Assembly (NCBI GenBank): GCA_964517135.1
Contig: CAZFBA010000031.1
Location: 1-47,919, forward strand
DNA length: 47,919 bases
DNA from: CAZFBA01 sp964517135
GTDB lineage: Bacteria > Cyanobacteriota > Vampirovibrionia > JBFMGH01
Reading direction: 5' to 3'
A program made the translations under genes and the position numbers. The stretch's first letter is position 1, and each line of letters begins with the position of its first letter. Positions 1-7,974 of the stretch are shown piece after piece. The notes beneath the pieces are model-generated. The model was given only the letters and a program-made list of their open reading frames with translations, did not search any database and was not told where the DNA came from.

Positions 1-345
<345 letters not shown>

Positions 346-414
346 GTGAACATGGTTATACATCTTTTACGTGTAAACTCATCAAATTTATGCAGCTCTC
401 AGGATACAAGTTTA

Positions 415-532
415 TCCTGGTGACTATAGCGGCAGGAAAACACCCGTTCCCATCCCGAACACGGCCGTAAAGACTGCTTGCGGTGACAATACTCGGCGTG
501 TGAGCGCCCGGGAAGATAGCTCGTTGCCAGGA
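415..532 (+). rRNA. rrf: 5S ribosomal RNA
   Basis: A stretch of about 118 bases folds with TCCTGG at the 5' end pairing with CCAGGA at the 3' end (helix I). It carries the conserved CCCATCCCGAACACGG segment of loop B and helix III at about 451-466. It sits 70 bases after the 23S end, as in ordinary rrn operons. No tRNA lies between 23S and 5S. The exact ends are estimated from the terminal helix. Confidence 0.93.
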
Positions 533-541
533 CTCATATTT

Positions 542-575
542 AAAAAGCCTCTGAACTTAATTTTCAGGGGCTTTT
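542..575 (+). terminator. rrn operon terminator hairpin
   Basis: AAAAGCCTCTGAA at 543-555 pairs with TTCAGGGGCTTTT at 563-575, giving 13 bp with one G-U pair around a short loop. It lies 10 bases after the 5S gene. The U-rich part falls inside the 3' arm of the stem, so it should act as the intrinsic terminator of the rRNA operon. Confidence 0.8.
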
Positions 576-674
576 GTAAATAATACATATGTATTACTAT
601 TTGCATAAAAACTTTCCTTTTCTTGCCTGTTAATATAATTTTTTTTATACTTGATTAAATTAAGTATTTAATAA

Positions 675-755
675 GTTGCATTCAAAAATATTAGATTCCA
701 GAAAAATAGTGAGAGTGTTTCATTAGAAATACATTATTGAATGCATTTTAACATA
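675..755. repeat. Short interspersed repeat, copy 1
   Basis: The left edge (675-699, containing ATATTAGATTCC) and right edge (734-755, containing TTATTGAATGCATTTTAA) recur almost identically at 16002-16026 (23 of 25 bases) and 16096-16117 (21 of 22). The interiors differ in length and sequence. In this copy the edges carry an inverted TTGCATTCAA / TTGAATGCAT pair, like the terminal repeats of a miniature mobile element. It covers the in-frame ATG at 741, which argues against that ATG as the start of the channel gene. Confidence 0.55.
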
Positions 756-809
756 TGTAGATGTGAGTTTTTTTTTGCTGTTTTTACAATATTTCAGACG
801 AGGAGTTCC

Positions 810-1661
810 TTGAAAGATACTATTTTAAAGAATATTGTTTCTGACCGTGTTGTAATGTCGGTTATATTGTTAAATTCTCTGGTTTTGTTTTTTGGTGCGT
901 TTCCTGGAATACGTGATGACCATAATAATAAGTTGTTTTATATTGACTATGCCTGTACGGTATTCTTTATTTTTGAAGTAATAATCAAGGTTAAGCTTGA
1001 TACATGGCAGGGATACTGGAAAAAAGGCTGGAATAAGTTTGATTTTATTATTGTTTTGGTTAGTGCGCCTCTTTTGTTGTCTCCATTTCTTAATACAAGA
1101 GAGTTTGGTGTTATTCTGATCCTGCGTATTGGCAGGCTGTTCAGGTTTTTTAAAATGGCCAGGTTTATACCCAACCAGGAAAGGTTATGGGTAGGTATTA
1201 AAAGGGCACTTAGAGCATCTGTTGGTTTTATTATTACGTTATGTATCTATAACTTTATTCTGGCTATTGGTGCAGCTTATCTATTTGCTGATATTTCGCC
1301 AGAGCATTTTGGAGATCCGCTGATATCTATTTACTCTATGTTTAAAGTTTTTACTGTAGAAGGCTGGTATGAGATACCTGATATTATTGCTGAAAACAGT
1401 ACACCGTTTATGGGATTTGTTGCGAGGTTATATTTTGTCTTTACTGTCTTAACAGGAGGGCTTATTGGCCTTTCTATTGCTAATGCTGTTTTTGTTGATG
1501 AAATGGTGATGGATAATACTGATACACTCGAGAGAAAAATTGATATACTTCAAAAAGAAGTGCGTGATGAGCTTGATTCATTGAAAAAATATAATCGAAA
1601 AGAACTCGAATCTATCTGTAACCGGCTGGATAAATACTTTAATCAGAAAGGAGAACCATGA
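810..1661 (+). CDS. Single-domain voltage-gated cation channel (BacNav-like)
   Basis: This is a six-helix ion transport protein expected to form a homotetrameric inner-membrane channel. From the chosen start it has 283 residues. S1 to S3 span about 12-95. The S4 sensor has a basic residue every third position (R106, R109, R112, K115, R118). The pore ends in the filter T182-V-E184-G-W186, matching the T-x-E-x-W pattern of bacterial Na+/Ca2+ channels. A C-terminal coiled coil (about 236-278) probably holds the tetramer together. I start at TTG 810, preceded by AGGAG at 801-805. An in-frame ATG at 741 has no clear binding site and lies in a repeat. Ion selectivity cannot be read with certainty: known Na+ channels have TLESW, while this filter has G before W and Y after it. 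It stands alone, with no partner gene nearby. Confidence 0.88.
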   Translation: MKDTILKNIVSDRVVMSVILLNSLVLFFGAFPGIRDDHNNKLFYIDYACTVFFIFEVIIKVKLDTWQGYWKKGWNKFDFIIVLVSAPLLLSPFLNTREFGVILILRIGRLFRFFKMARFIPNQERLWVGIKRALRASVGFIITLCIYNFILAIGAAYLFADISPEHFGDPLISIYSMFKVFTVEGWYEIPDIIAENSTPFMGFVARLYFVFTVLTGGLIGLSIANAVFVDEMVMDNTDTLERKIDILQKEVRDELDSLKKYNRKELESICNRLDKYFNQKGEP

Positions 1662-1812
1662 TGTTTTACTCTTTTTTACAAAATTTAGTTATTCAAACGA
1701 AATGTTATAATGTTAAAGAATTGAATTCATTGCTATAATGTTTTTTGTAGTAATTTCATACTTTATTAATTTTTAAAGCCCTGATCATGTTAAATAATTA
1801 TAATTTAAACGG

Positions 1813-1842
1813 TTTACTACTTTCTTACATTTAATTTATACT
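1813..1842 (+). promoter_or_regulatory. Candidate sigma-70 promoter for the pentapeptide gene
   Basis: TTTACT at 1813-1818 and TATACT at 1837-1842 are separated by 18 bases, about 45 bases before the GTG start at 1889. The -10 box is close to consensus. The surroundings are very AT-rich, so chance matches are likely. Confidence 0.4.
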
Positions 1843-1888
1843 GAATAATAAGGGTTTTAATAAGAAAAGTTTTTGAAGGTAAGTAAAG

Positions 1889-2920
1889 GTGAGATTAAGA
1901 AATAGAGACGAATTAATAAAATTACTCAGAGGTGGTATTAATGATTTTAACTCTTATCGAGAAAAAACAAATTATGCTCCTCTGGATTTAAGACAGGCCG
2001 ATCTCAGTGGTTTAAACCTTTCGGGGGCTTTTGATTCAACTACAAAGACTAAAACAGGTGCTCTGGAGAACCTGGTGTCAAATATTGTGAATCTTACCAA
2101 AAAGCCCGATAAAGGAGCTAACCTCTATAAAGTTAATCTCAGTCTTGTTGATATGAGTAATACCGACTTACGATGGGCCAATATGAGAGGAGACAGCCTC
2201 TATAAGTCTAATTTGACCGGTGTTAATTTGTCAGAAGCCGATTTAAGCGGTGTTAATCTTAGCTTTGCAAATCTGGCTAACTCTGATCTGATGCGTTCAA
2301 ACCTTAATGGTGCTGACCTGGGAGAGGTAATTCTTGAAGGCTCTAACCTCAGGGAAACTGACCTTTATAAAGCCAACCTTATTATGGCAAAGCTGTCAAA
2401 TGCTAACCTTGTTAATTCTCACCTGGTATGGGCTAAGCTTGGCGAAGCTGATCTTACTGGTGCTAATGTTGCTGAAGCCGATCTCTATAAAGCAAATATG
2501 ATCATGGCAAAGCTTGATAAGGCTATTCTGACAAACGCTATCTTAAGAAGAGCAAATGCCGAGCAGGCAAGCTTTATAGGTGGAGACCTTAGAGGTGCCA
2601 AAATGGAGGAAATAAATCTTTCAAGGGCAACACTGGCATTTTCTTCACTTATTGAAGCTGACTTGAGAGAAGCAAAACTAACTGAAGCAAACTTTAGTGG
2701 TACAAACTTAAAAAGAGCTAACCTGAGTAATGCAAATTGTACGGGCGTAAACTTCACAGATGCAGACTTTACAGGTACTAATCTCTGTGGATCAATGCTC
2801 AAAGATGCAAATATGAAATATGCTAAGAATCTTGAGAAAGCCCTGGTAAATGAATTTATAACCTGGCCGGATAAAGATCTTTTGCCGGAAGGGTTTATTC
2901 CTCCAGGAAGTGAGATGTAG
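1889..2920 (+). CDS. Pentapeptide-repeat protein
   Basis: The protein has 343 residues. After a short N-terminal lead (about 1-35) it consists almost wholly of A(D/N)Lxx pentapeptides, such as ANLSNANCTGVNF, which fold as a right-handed quadrilateral beta helix. A loop at about 52-75 (DSTTKTKTGALENL...) interrupts the first coils. A segment of about 50 residues is internally duplicated (LYKANLIMAKL and LYKANMIMAKL). There is no signal peptide or membrane segment, so it is probably cytosolic. Such proteins are abundant in Cyanobacteriota, mostly without known function. Some relatives (Qnr, MfpA) mimic DNA and bind gyrase, but nothing here shows that role. The start is GTG, with GAAGGTAAG upstream. 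Confidence 0.9.
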   Translation: MRLRNRDELIKLLRGGINDFNSYREKTNYAPLDLRQADLSGLNLSGAFDSTTKTKTGALENLVSNIVNLTKKPDKGANLYKVNLSLVDMSNTDLRWANMRGDSLYKSNLTGVNLSEADLSGVNLSFANLANSDLMRSNLNGADLGEVILEGSNLRETDLYKANLIMAKLSNANLVNSHLVWAKLGEADLTGANVAEADLYKANMIMAKLDKAILTNAILRRANAEQASFIGGDLRGAKMEEINLSRATLAFSSLIEADLREAKLTEANFSGTNLKRANLSNANCTGVNFTDADFTGTNLCGSMLKDANMKYAKNLEKALVNEFITWPDKDLLPEGFIPPGSEM

Positions 2921-2941
2921 CTCTTAAATAAAGGTTAAAGC

Positions 2942-3916
2942 TTGCTTCAGGAAGTTGAAACAAATAAAATACTTGAAGTTAAAGAACTTTCTACGGTATT
3001 TTCCACCGATGCTGGTGAAATAAGAGCAGTAGATAAAGTAAGTTTTTCTCTGGCAAAAGGGAAAGTGCTTGGTATTGTTGGTGAATCTGGTTGCGGAAAA
3101 ACCGTAACATCTCTTTCTATTCTTCAACTTTTACCCAGAACCGCCTATATTTCAGCTGGAGAGATCTTTTTTAATAATAAAGACCTTTTAAAACTTACAG
3201 CTGACGAGATGAGAACTATAAGAGGCAATCATATAGCACTTATACCTCAAGACCCAATGACGTCGCTTAATCCTGTGTACACTATAGGGAACCAGATGCT
3301 TGAAGTAATTACACTTCATCAGGGCATTGAGAAACTTGAGGCTAGAAACAGGGCTATAGAAGCTTTAGAACAGGTTAAAATAGCTATACCATCCAGACTG
3401 CTGGAGAACTACCCGCATGAGCTTTCAGGGGGAATGCGCCAAAGAGTTATTATTGCTATGGCATTATCCTCCAGACCGGAAATATTAATAGCAGATGAGC
3501 CAACAACGGCTCTTGATGTAACAGTTCAGGCACAGATTTTAAACCTTATAAGAAACATTCAGCAGCAAGCAGGCATGGCTTTACTGTTAATTACCCATGA
3601 TCTTGGTGTTATTGCTGAGATGTGTCAGGATGTAATTGTGATGTATGCTGGTCAGATTGTTGAGTATGCAAGTGTATACAGTCTTTATGATGATCCTTTG
3701 CACCCTTATACGATTTCATTACTTAAGTCACTTCCAGTAAAGCAGAAAAAGAGGCTTGAGCAGATAGAAGGTCAACCACCCAGCCTTCAGACTCTTCCTG
3801 AAGGGTGTTATTTTGAGCCCAGATGCCCAAAGAGGTTTCCGGAGTGTAAAAAAGTCTTGCCCGGGTTGATAGAAATACCTGATGGCAGAAAAGTTAGATG
3901 CCTTTTATATCGTTAA
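2942..3916 (+). CDS. oppD: Oligopeptide/dipeptide ABC transporter ATP-binding protein (OppD/DppD type)
   Basis: This is a cytosolic ATPase that would power import of peptides, or of nickel in related systems. Its 324 residues contain Walker A (GESGCGKT), Q-loop (IPQDPMTSLNP), signature LSGGMRQRV, Walker B ILIADEPTTALD and the switch histidine in THDLG. The C-terminal oligo_HPY region follows, with four cysteines in GCYFEPRC, FPEC and VRCLLY. In OppD/DppD-type proteins these can hold an iron-sulfur cluster. The start is TTG with AAGG 7 bases upstream; the gene follows the pentapeptide gene after 21 bases. No permease, binding protein or OppF gene is adjacent, so its membrane partners must be encoded elsewhere. 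Confidence 0.92.
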   Translation: MLQEVETNKILEVKELSTVFSTDAGEIRAVDKVSFSLAKGKVLGIVGESGCGKTVTSLSILQLLPRTAYISAGEIFFNNKDLLKLTADEMRTIRGNHIALIPQDPMTSLNPVYTIGNQMLEVITLHQGIEKLEARNRAIEALEQVKIAIPSRLLENYPHELSGGMRQRVIIAMALSSRPEILIADEPTTALDVTVQAQILNLIRNIQQQAGMALLLITHDLGVIAEMCQDVIVMYAGQIVEYASVYSLYDDPLHPYTISLLKSLPVKQKKRLEQIEGQPPSLQTLPEGCYFEPRCPKRFPECKKVLPGLIEIPDGRKVRCLLYR

Positions 3917-4361
3917 ATTAATCCGTAAAAGCCTTTTTAATACAATCTTATAAACGCTGGAGTCGTGTTTTTCTTTTATTTATAAAGAAAGATTAAGTTT
4001 AATTGCAAAAATTGATTAATGGTGCTTTATTTTTAAGAATTACATTTTGTAAAAATAAGATTTTAAGAAGGAAAGTTAGTTTGCGATGATGAGTTTATCC
4101 TTAATAAAATGCCTTTACTCTTTTGTGTAGAAGTAATAACTTTCTATAGAGTGTATTTTCATGTTTAAAACGATCAAAAACTCTTTAAACTGTAAAAATG
4201 AGTATATTTAACAGCCATTTTGTCTTATTAAAAGCTTTTAGTAATGTAACAAAATATTAATCCATGGCTTGATATCAGGCGTTTTTCGTGATTTGCTTGT
4301 ATTGAACAAAATGAATACGCTAAATTAGCTTTATATACGTACATACACATTCCATTTAATA
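3917..4361. other. Intergenic stretch before the tRNA-tuf promoter
   Basis: These 445 AT-rich bases contain no convincing coding frame, tRNA or strong terminator. The only clear signal is the promoter at its right end (4362-4390). Confidence 0.6.
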
Positions 4362-4390
4362 TTGACATTCAATTATGTACTTACTAAGAT
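4362..4390 (+). promoter_or_regulatory. Strong sigma-70-type promoter of the tRNA-tuf-S10 unit
   Basis: A perfect -35 TTGACA at 4362-4367 is followed after 17 bases by -10 TAAGAT at 4385-4390. Transcription would begin near 4397, about 100 bases before tRNA-Tyr. This is the best promoter match in the window. It suits the highly expressed tRNA, EF-Tu and ribosomal protein genes behind it. The leader holds small inverted repeats (TGCGGCACCGCA and AGGCGTATGCCT) of unknown meaning. Confidence 0.82.
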
Positions 4391-4498
4391 AGTGTTTCAC
4401 TGGAAGCCGACTTTATGCGGCACCGCAAGATGGCAAAGATAGTTATTTTTAAGCCATCACCACTAAAAGGAAAGGCGTATGCCTGAGAAAACAAATAT

Positions 4499-4581
4499 GG
4501 GTAGGTGTCCGAGTGGTTAAAGGAGGCGGTCTGTAAAACCGCTGGCGAAGGCCTACGTTGGTTCAAATCCAACCCTGCCCA
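4499..4581 (+). tRNA. tRNA-Tyr(GUA)
   Basis: An 83-base class II tRNA. The acceptor arms GGGTAGG and CCTGCCC pair fully with one G-U. The anticodon loop is CTGTAAA with GTA between pairing GCGGT/ACCGC arms. A long variable arm is present, and the T arm is GTTGGTTCAAATCCAAC. The CCA end is not encoded. tRNA-Thr follows 10 bases later. Confidence 0.96.
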
Positions 4582-4591
4582 TTCCCTTTAA

Positions 4592-4663
4592 GCCCATGTG
4601 GCGCAGGGGTAGCGCATCCCCTTGGTAAGGGGAAGGTCATGAGTTCAAATCTCATCATGGGCA
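4592..4663 (+). tRNA. tRNA-Thr(GGU)
   Basis: A 72-base class I tRNA. The acceptor arms GCCCATG and CATGGGC are perfectly complementary. The anticodon loop TTGGTAA gives anticodon GGT, closed by TCCCC/GGGGA. The T loop is TTCAAAT. CCA is not encoded. The order tRNA-Tyr, tRNA-Thr, then tuf resembles the tRNA-tufB cluster of proteobacteria, and the tRNAs are probably processed from a transcript shared with tuf. Confidence 0.96.
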
Positions 4664-4735
4664 TTTTGAATGATCGATAAGGGAAATCTAAAAGAAATAA
4701 ATATGTCTGAGGTTGTATAAGCAAAGGAGAATAAG

Positions 4736-5950
4736 ATGGCTCGGGCAAAATTTGAAAGAACAAAGCCACACGTTAATGTTGGAACCATTGGTCACGTAGA
4801 CCATGGTAAAACTACTTTAACAGCTGCAATCACATTTTCTTTAGCTGCTGAAGGTAAAGCAACATCAAAAAAATTCGAAGAGATTGATGCTGCGCCTGAA
4901 GAAAAGGCTAGAGGTATTACAATTAACACAGCTCACGTAGAATATGAAACAGATAACAGACACTATGCACACGTAGACTGTCCTGGACACGCTGACTATG
5001 TTAAAAATATGATTACTGGTGCCGCCCAGATGGATGGAGCGATACTGGTAATTTCAGCTGCTGATGGTCCGATGCCACAGACCAGAGAACATATATTATT
5101 ATCCAGACAGGTTGGAGTGCCACAGCTGGTGGTCTTCTTAAACAAAACAGACATGGTTGATGATGAAGAACTGTTAGACCTCGTAGAAATGGAAGCCAGA
5201 GAATTATTAAGTGCGTATGAATTTGATGGCGACAATATTCCATTTGTTAGAGGAAGTGCTTTAAAAGCTTTAGAAGCTATTACTGAGAATCCCAAGATTA
5301 AACGTGGTGAAAATCCGCACGTTGATACTATCTGGGAATTAATGGACGTTGTAGATGCAAACATCCCGACTCCTGAAAGAGATATTGATCAACCATTCTT
5401 AATGCCTGTAGAAGATGTATTCTCTATTACAGGTCGTGGTACTGTTGCTACCGGTAGAGTAGAGCGTGGCAAAGTCAAAGTTGGCGAAGAAGTTGAAATC
5501 GTTGGCTTTGGTGAAACACGTAAAGTCGTTGTAACCGGTGTAGAGATGTTCAGAAAATCTCTTGATGAAGGTATTGCCGGTGATAATATCGGCGCTTTAT
5601 TAAGAGGTGTAGGTAAAGACGAAATTGAAAGAGGACAGGTATTAGCTAAACCTGGTTCTATTAAGCCACATACCAAATTTACGGCTAACGTTTACGTACT
5701 TAAAAAAGAAGAAGGTGGCAGACATACACCATTCTTCAAAGGTTACAGACCACAGTTTTACATTAGAACTACTGACGTAACCGGCACCATTGAATTACCT
5801 GGTGATACCGAAATGGTAATGCCTGGTGATAACGTCGTTATGACAGTTGAACTTATTGCTCCTGTCGCTATAGAGCAGGGGATGAGGTTTGCTATCAGAG
5901 AAGGCGGTAGAACAGTAGGCGCTGGTCTTGTAGATAAAATCATTGAGTAA
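4736..5950 (+). CDS. tuf: Elongation factor Tu
   Basis: This GTPase delivers aminoacyl-tRNA to the ribosomal A site. The 404 residues are slightly longer than the E. coli protein. Visible motifs are G1 GHVDHGKT, switch I ARGITINTAHVEY, G3 DCPGH, G4 NKTD and G5 GSALKA, followed by beta-barrel domains 2 and 3 (TGRGTVATGRVERG; GGRHTPFFKGYRPQFY). G4 reads NKTD where many bacteria have NKCD, which keeps the guanine-binding N, K and D. AAAGGAG lies 7 bases before the ATG. It lies between the tRNA pair and rpsJ. fusA, rpsG and rpsL are not adjacent upstream. Confidence 0.98.
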   Translation: MARAKFERTKPHVNVGTIGHVDHGKTTLTAAITFSLAAEGKATSKKFEEIDAAPEEKARGITINTAHVEYETDNRHYAHVDCPGHADYVKNMITGAAQMDGAILVISAADGPMPQTREHILLSRQVGVPQLVVFLNKTDMVDDEELLDLVEMEARELLSAYEFDGDNIPFVRGSALKALEAITENPKIKRGENPHVDTIWELMDVVDANIPTPERDIDQPFLMPVEDVFSITGRGTVATGRVERGKVKVGEEVEIVGFGETRKVVVTGVEMFRKSLDEGIAGDNIGALLRGVGKDEIERGQVLAKPGSIKPHTKFTANVYVLKKEEGGRHTPFFKGYRPQFYIRTTDVTGTIELPGDTEMVMPGDNVVMTVELIAPVAIEQGMRFAIREGGRTVGAGLVDKIIE

Positions 5951-6015
5951 TAGTTAAGAGTCGTTAAGAATAAGACTTTTATGTAGGTGTAGTTAACTGG
6001 TAGGAATAGTGAGAT

Positions 6016-6330
6016 ATGGTTGCTAAACGTCACAGAATAAGAGTATGTTTGAAAGCTTATGATCATCGATTGATAGATAGTTCGGCAGAAAAGATTGTCG
6101 AAACGGCTAAGCGTACAGATGCTCGGGTGGCTGGCCCTATCCCGCTTCCTACCAGGAAACGTGTTTACTGTGTATTACGTTCACCACACGTAGATAAGAA
6201 GTCCAGAGAGCACTTTGAGACAAGGATTCACAAGAGAGTCATTGACATTCTTGATCCGACACCTCAAACAACCGATGAGTTGAGCAGAATGGACCTGCCT
6301 GCAGGAGTTGACATCGAAGTCAAGCTCTAG
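6016..6330 (+). CDS. rpsJ: 30S ribosomal protein S10
   Basis: S10 sits in the 30S head and doubles as NusE in transcription antitermination. The 104 residues match the family length. The typical IRVCLKAYDHRLID N-terminus, PIPLPTRKRVYCVLRSPHV loop and THKR/LDI-like C-terminal part are present. It follows tuf by 65 bases, as in many bacteria including cyanobacteria. A stable hairpin separates it from rplC. Confidence 0.97.
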   Translation: MVAKRHRIRVCLKAYDHRLIDSSAEKIVETAKRTDARVAGPIPLPTRKRVYCVLRSPHVDKKSREHFETRIHKRVIDILDPTPQTTDELSRMDLPAGVDIEVKL

Positions 6331-6343
6331 GGCTTATTCTTAA

Positions 6344-6378
6344 CAGTGATCTACGGGCTCTTAGCGTAGCGCTCACTG
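6344..6378 (+). promoter_or_regulatory. Hairpin between rpsJ and rplC
   Basis: CAGTGA (6344-6349) pairs with TCACTG (6373-6378), and CTACG (6351-6355) pairs with CGTAG (6365-6369). This makes an 11-bp two-part stem with a small internal loop and a 9-base apical loop. It has no U-tract, so it is not a simple terminator. Its place just before the L3-L4 genes makes an RNA control element or processing site plausible. The function is inferred from position only. Confidence 0.5.
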
Positions 6379-6393
6379 AAAGGAAAGGAAAAT

Positions 6394-7041
6394 ATGGTTC
6401 TAGGAGTCGTTGGTAAAAAACTCGGTATGACCCAGATTTTCGATGAAGATGGGCTGGTCGTACCAGTTACTATTATAAAAGTTGAACCTTTAACTGTCAC
6501 ACAGGTTAAAAACGAAGAAAATGACGGTTATAATGCGCTTCAACTAGGGGCAATGCCCTGTAAGAAGAAAAAGCTTACAAAACCAGAACTAAAACACTTA
6601 GAAAAGAATAGTTTACCTGCTTTTAGACTTTTAAAAGAGTTTAGAGTAAATAATCCTGACGAGTATAAAATTGGGCAGAAGATAGATCTGTCCATTTTTA
6701 GTGATGTTGAGAAAGTTGATGTATCTGGCAAGTCAATAGGTAAAGGTTTTGCCGGTAATATCAAGAGACACAACGCACATAGAGGGCCTATGACCCATGG
6801 TTCAAAATCTCATAGAATACCGGGTTCAATAGGTGCAGGTACTACTCCATCCAGAGTCTACAAAGGACTCAGCATGCCTGGACGTATGGGAGGGGAAAAA
6901 GTTACTGTCAAAAAACTTAAAGTGGTTAAAATTGACAATGATGAGAACCTACTCTATATTAAGGGCTCTGTACCCGGTCACAAAGAAGGCATTGTGACCA
7001 TTAAACCTGCTATAACTAAATGGAATGATAGGAGTAGATAA
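6394..7041 (+). CDS. rplC: 50S ribosomal protein L3
   Basis: L3 is an early-assembly protein that reaches the peptidyl transferase centre. It has 215 residues, starting GVVGKKLGMTQIFDEDG as usual. The long central extension carries RGPMTHGSKSHR and GRMGGEKVTVKKLKVV. Start ATG 6394 follows GGAAAGGAAA. It is separated from rplD by 2 bases, so translation is probably coupled. Confidence 0.97.
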   Translation: MVLGVVGKKLGMTQIFDEDGLVVPVTIIKVEPLTVTQVKNEENDGYNALQLGAMPCKKKKLTKPELKHLEKNSLPAFRLLKEFRVNNPDEYKIGQKIDLSIFSDVEKVDVSGKSIGKGFAGNIKRHNAHRGPMTHGSKSHRIPGSIGAGTTPSRVYKGLSMPGRMGGEKVTVKKLKVVKIDNDENLLYIKGSVPGHKEGIVTIKPAITKWNDRSR

Positions 7042-7043
7042 TT

Positions 7044-7679
7044 ATGTCTAAACAAGTAACACTCCACGGTAGTGACGGAAAAGTAATAGGACAGGTTGAA
7101 CTCGAAGAAAAAGTCTTTGGCGTAGAACCAAACGTTCATCTGATGCACTTAGCCCTCAGAAGACAGCTGAATAATGCTAGATCAGGTAGTGCTTCCGCTA
7201 AAACCAGATCAGAAGTTAGAGGCGGTGGCAGAAAGCCCTGGAGGCAAAAAGGCACCGGCAGAGCAAGAGCGGGCACTTTAAGAAGCCCTTTATTTAAAGG
7301 TGGTGGAGTTATTTTTGGCCCAAAACCCAGAGATTACTCTTTTTCTATACCGACAAAAGCCAGAAGAATAGCCTTAAAATCTGCACTGTCAGCTAACCTG
7401 ACTAAAGTTAAAGTCATTAAAGACTTTTCTTCTCTTCAATCACCAAAGACAAAAGACTTTGTTAACTTGCTTTCAACCCTTGAAGTGAGTGGTAAAGCAT
7501 TAATTATTGCTGATGTAACAATGCCTGAAAATCAACATCTTGAGCTTTCATCAAGAAATGTTCCTTTTGTAAGGCTGATACATCCTCAAAATATTAACGT
7601 AAAAGATTTGTTAGAAGCTGAAACAATTGTTATAACTGAATCAGCTGCTAATATGATAACAGAGAGGTTAGGCTCATGA
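7044..7679 (+). CDS. rplD: 50S ribosomal protein L4
   Basis: L4 lines the exit tunnel and in some bacteria represses its own operon. It has 211 residues. The tunnel loop is recognisable as RGGGRKPWRQKGTGRARAG with RSPLFKGGGVIFGP, followed by the globular C-terminal part. It overlaps rplW by 4 bases (ATGA). No classic L4 leader is visible before rpsJ, but a hairpin lies between rpsJ and rplC. Confidence 0.97.
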   Translation: MSKQVTLHGSDGKVIGQVELEEKVFGVEPNVHLMHLALRRQLNNARSGSASAKTRSEVRGGGRKPWRQKGTGRARAGTLRSPLFKGGGVIFGPKPRDYSFSIPTKARRIALKSALSANLTKVKVIKDFSSLQSPKTKDFVNLLSTLEVSGKALIIADVTMPENQHLELSSRNVPFVRLIHPQNINVKDLLEAETIVITESAANMITERLGS

Positions 7680-7972
7680 GCGTAAACTCAAAATTATATG
7701 AACTTCTTAAAAAACCATTGGTAACAGAAAAATCTACAACCCTTCAAGAACACAATCAGTACGTTTTTGAAGTACCGAAAGATGCCAATAAAATAGAAAT
7801 TCGCAAGGCTATAGAACTTGCTTTTCCGGGTCGTAAGGTTGATAAAGTGCGTACCATTAATATGAAAAGCACTACCAGGCGATTTGGAAGAAAAATAGGA
7901 AAAACGAAGGCCTATAAAAAGGCAATAATTTCTATTATTGGTGAACCTATAGAAATATTGACAGGAGCTTAA
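7676..7972 (+). CDS. rplW: 50S ribosomal protein L23
   Basis: L23 sits at the tunnel exit and is the docking site for trigger factor and SRP. It has 98 residues with the family motifs LLKKPLVTEKST and YVFEVPKDANKIEIRKAIE. The start codon overlaps the rplD stop, and rplB follows after 2 bases. Confidence 0.97.
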   Translation: MSVNSKLYELLKKPLVTEKSTTLQEHNQYVFEVPKDANKIEIRKAIELAFPGRKVDKVRTINMKSTTRRFGRKIGKTKAYKKAIISIIGEPIEILTGA

Positions 7973-7974
7973 AA

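Noticed and set aside
741..809. An ATG at 741 as start of the channel gene
   Set aside because: It lies inside the interspersed repeat and lacks a binding site; TTG 810 has AGGAG just upstream and begins where the family similarity begins.
4384..4769. Two minus-strand frames across the tRNA genes
   Set aside because: They overlap the promoter, both tRNAs and the tuf start on the opposite strand.
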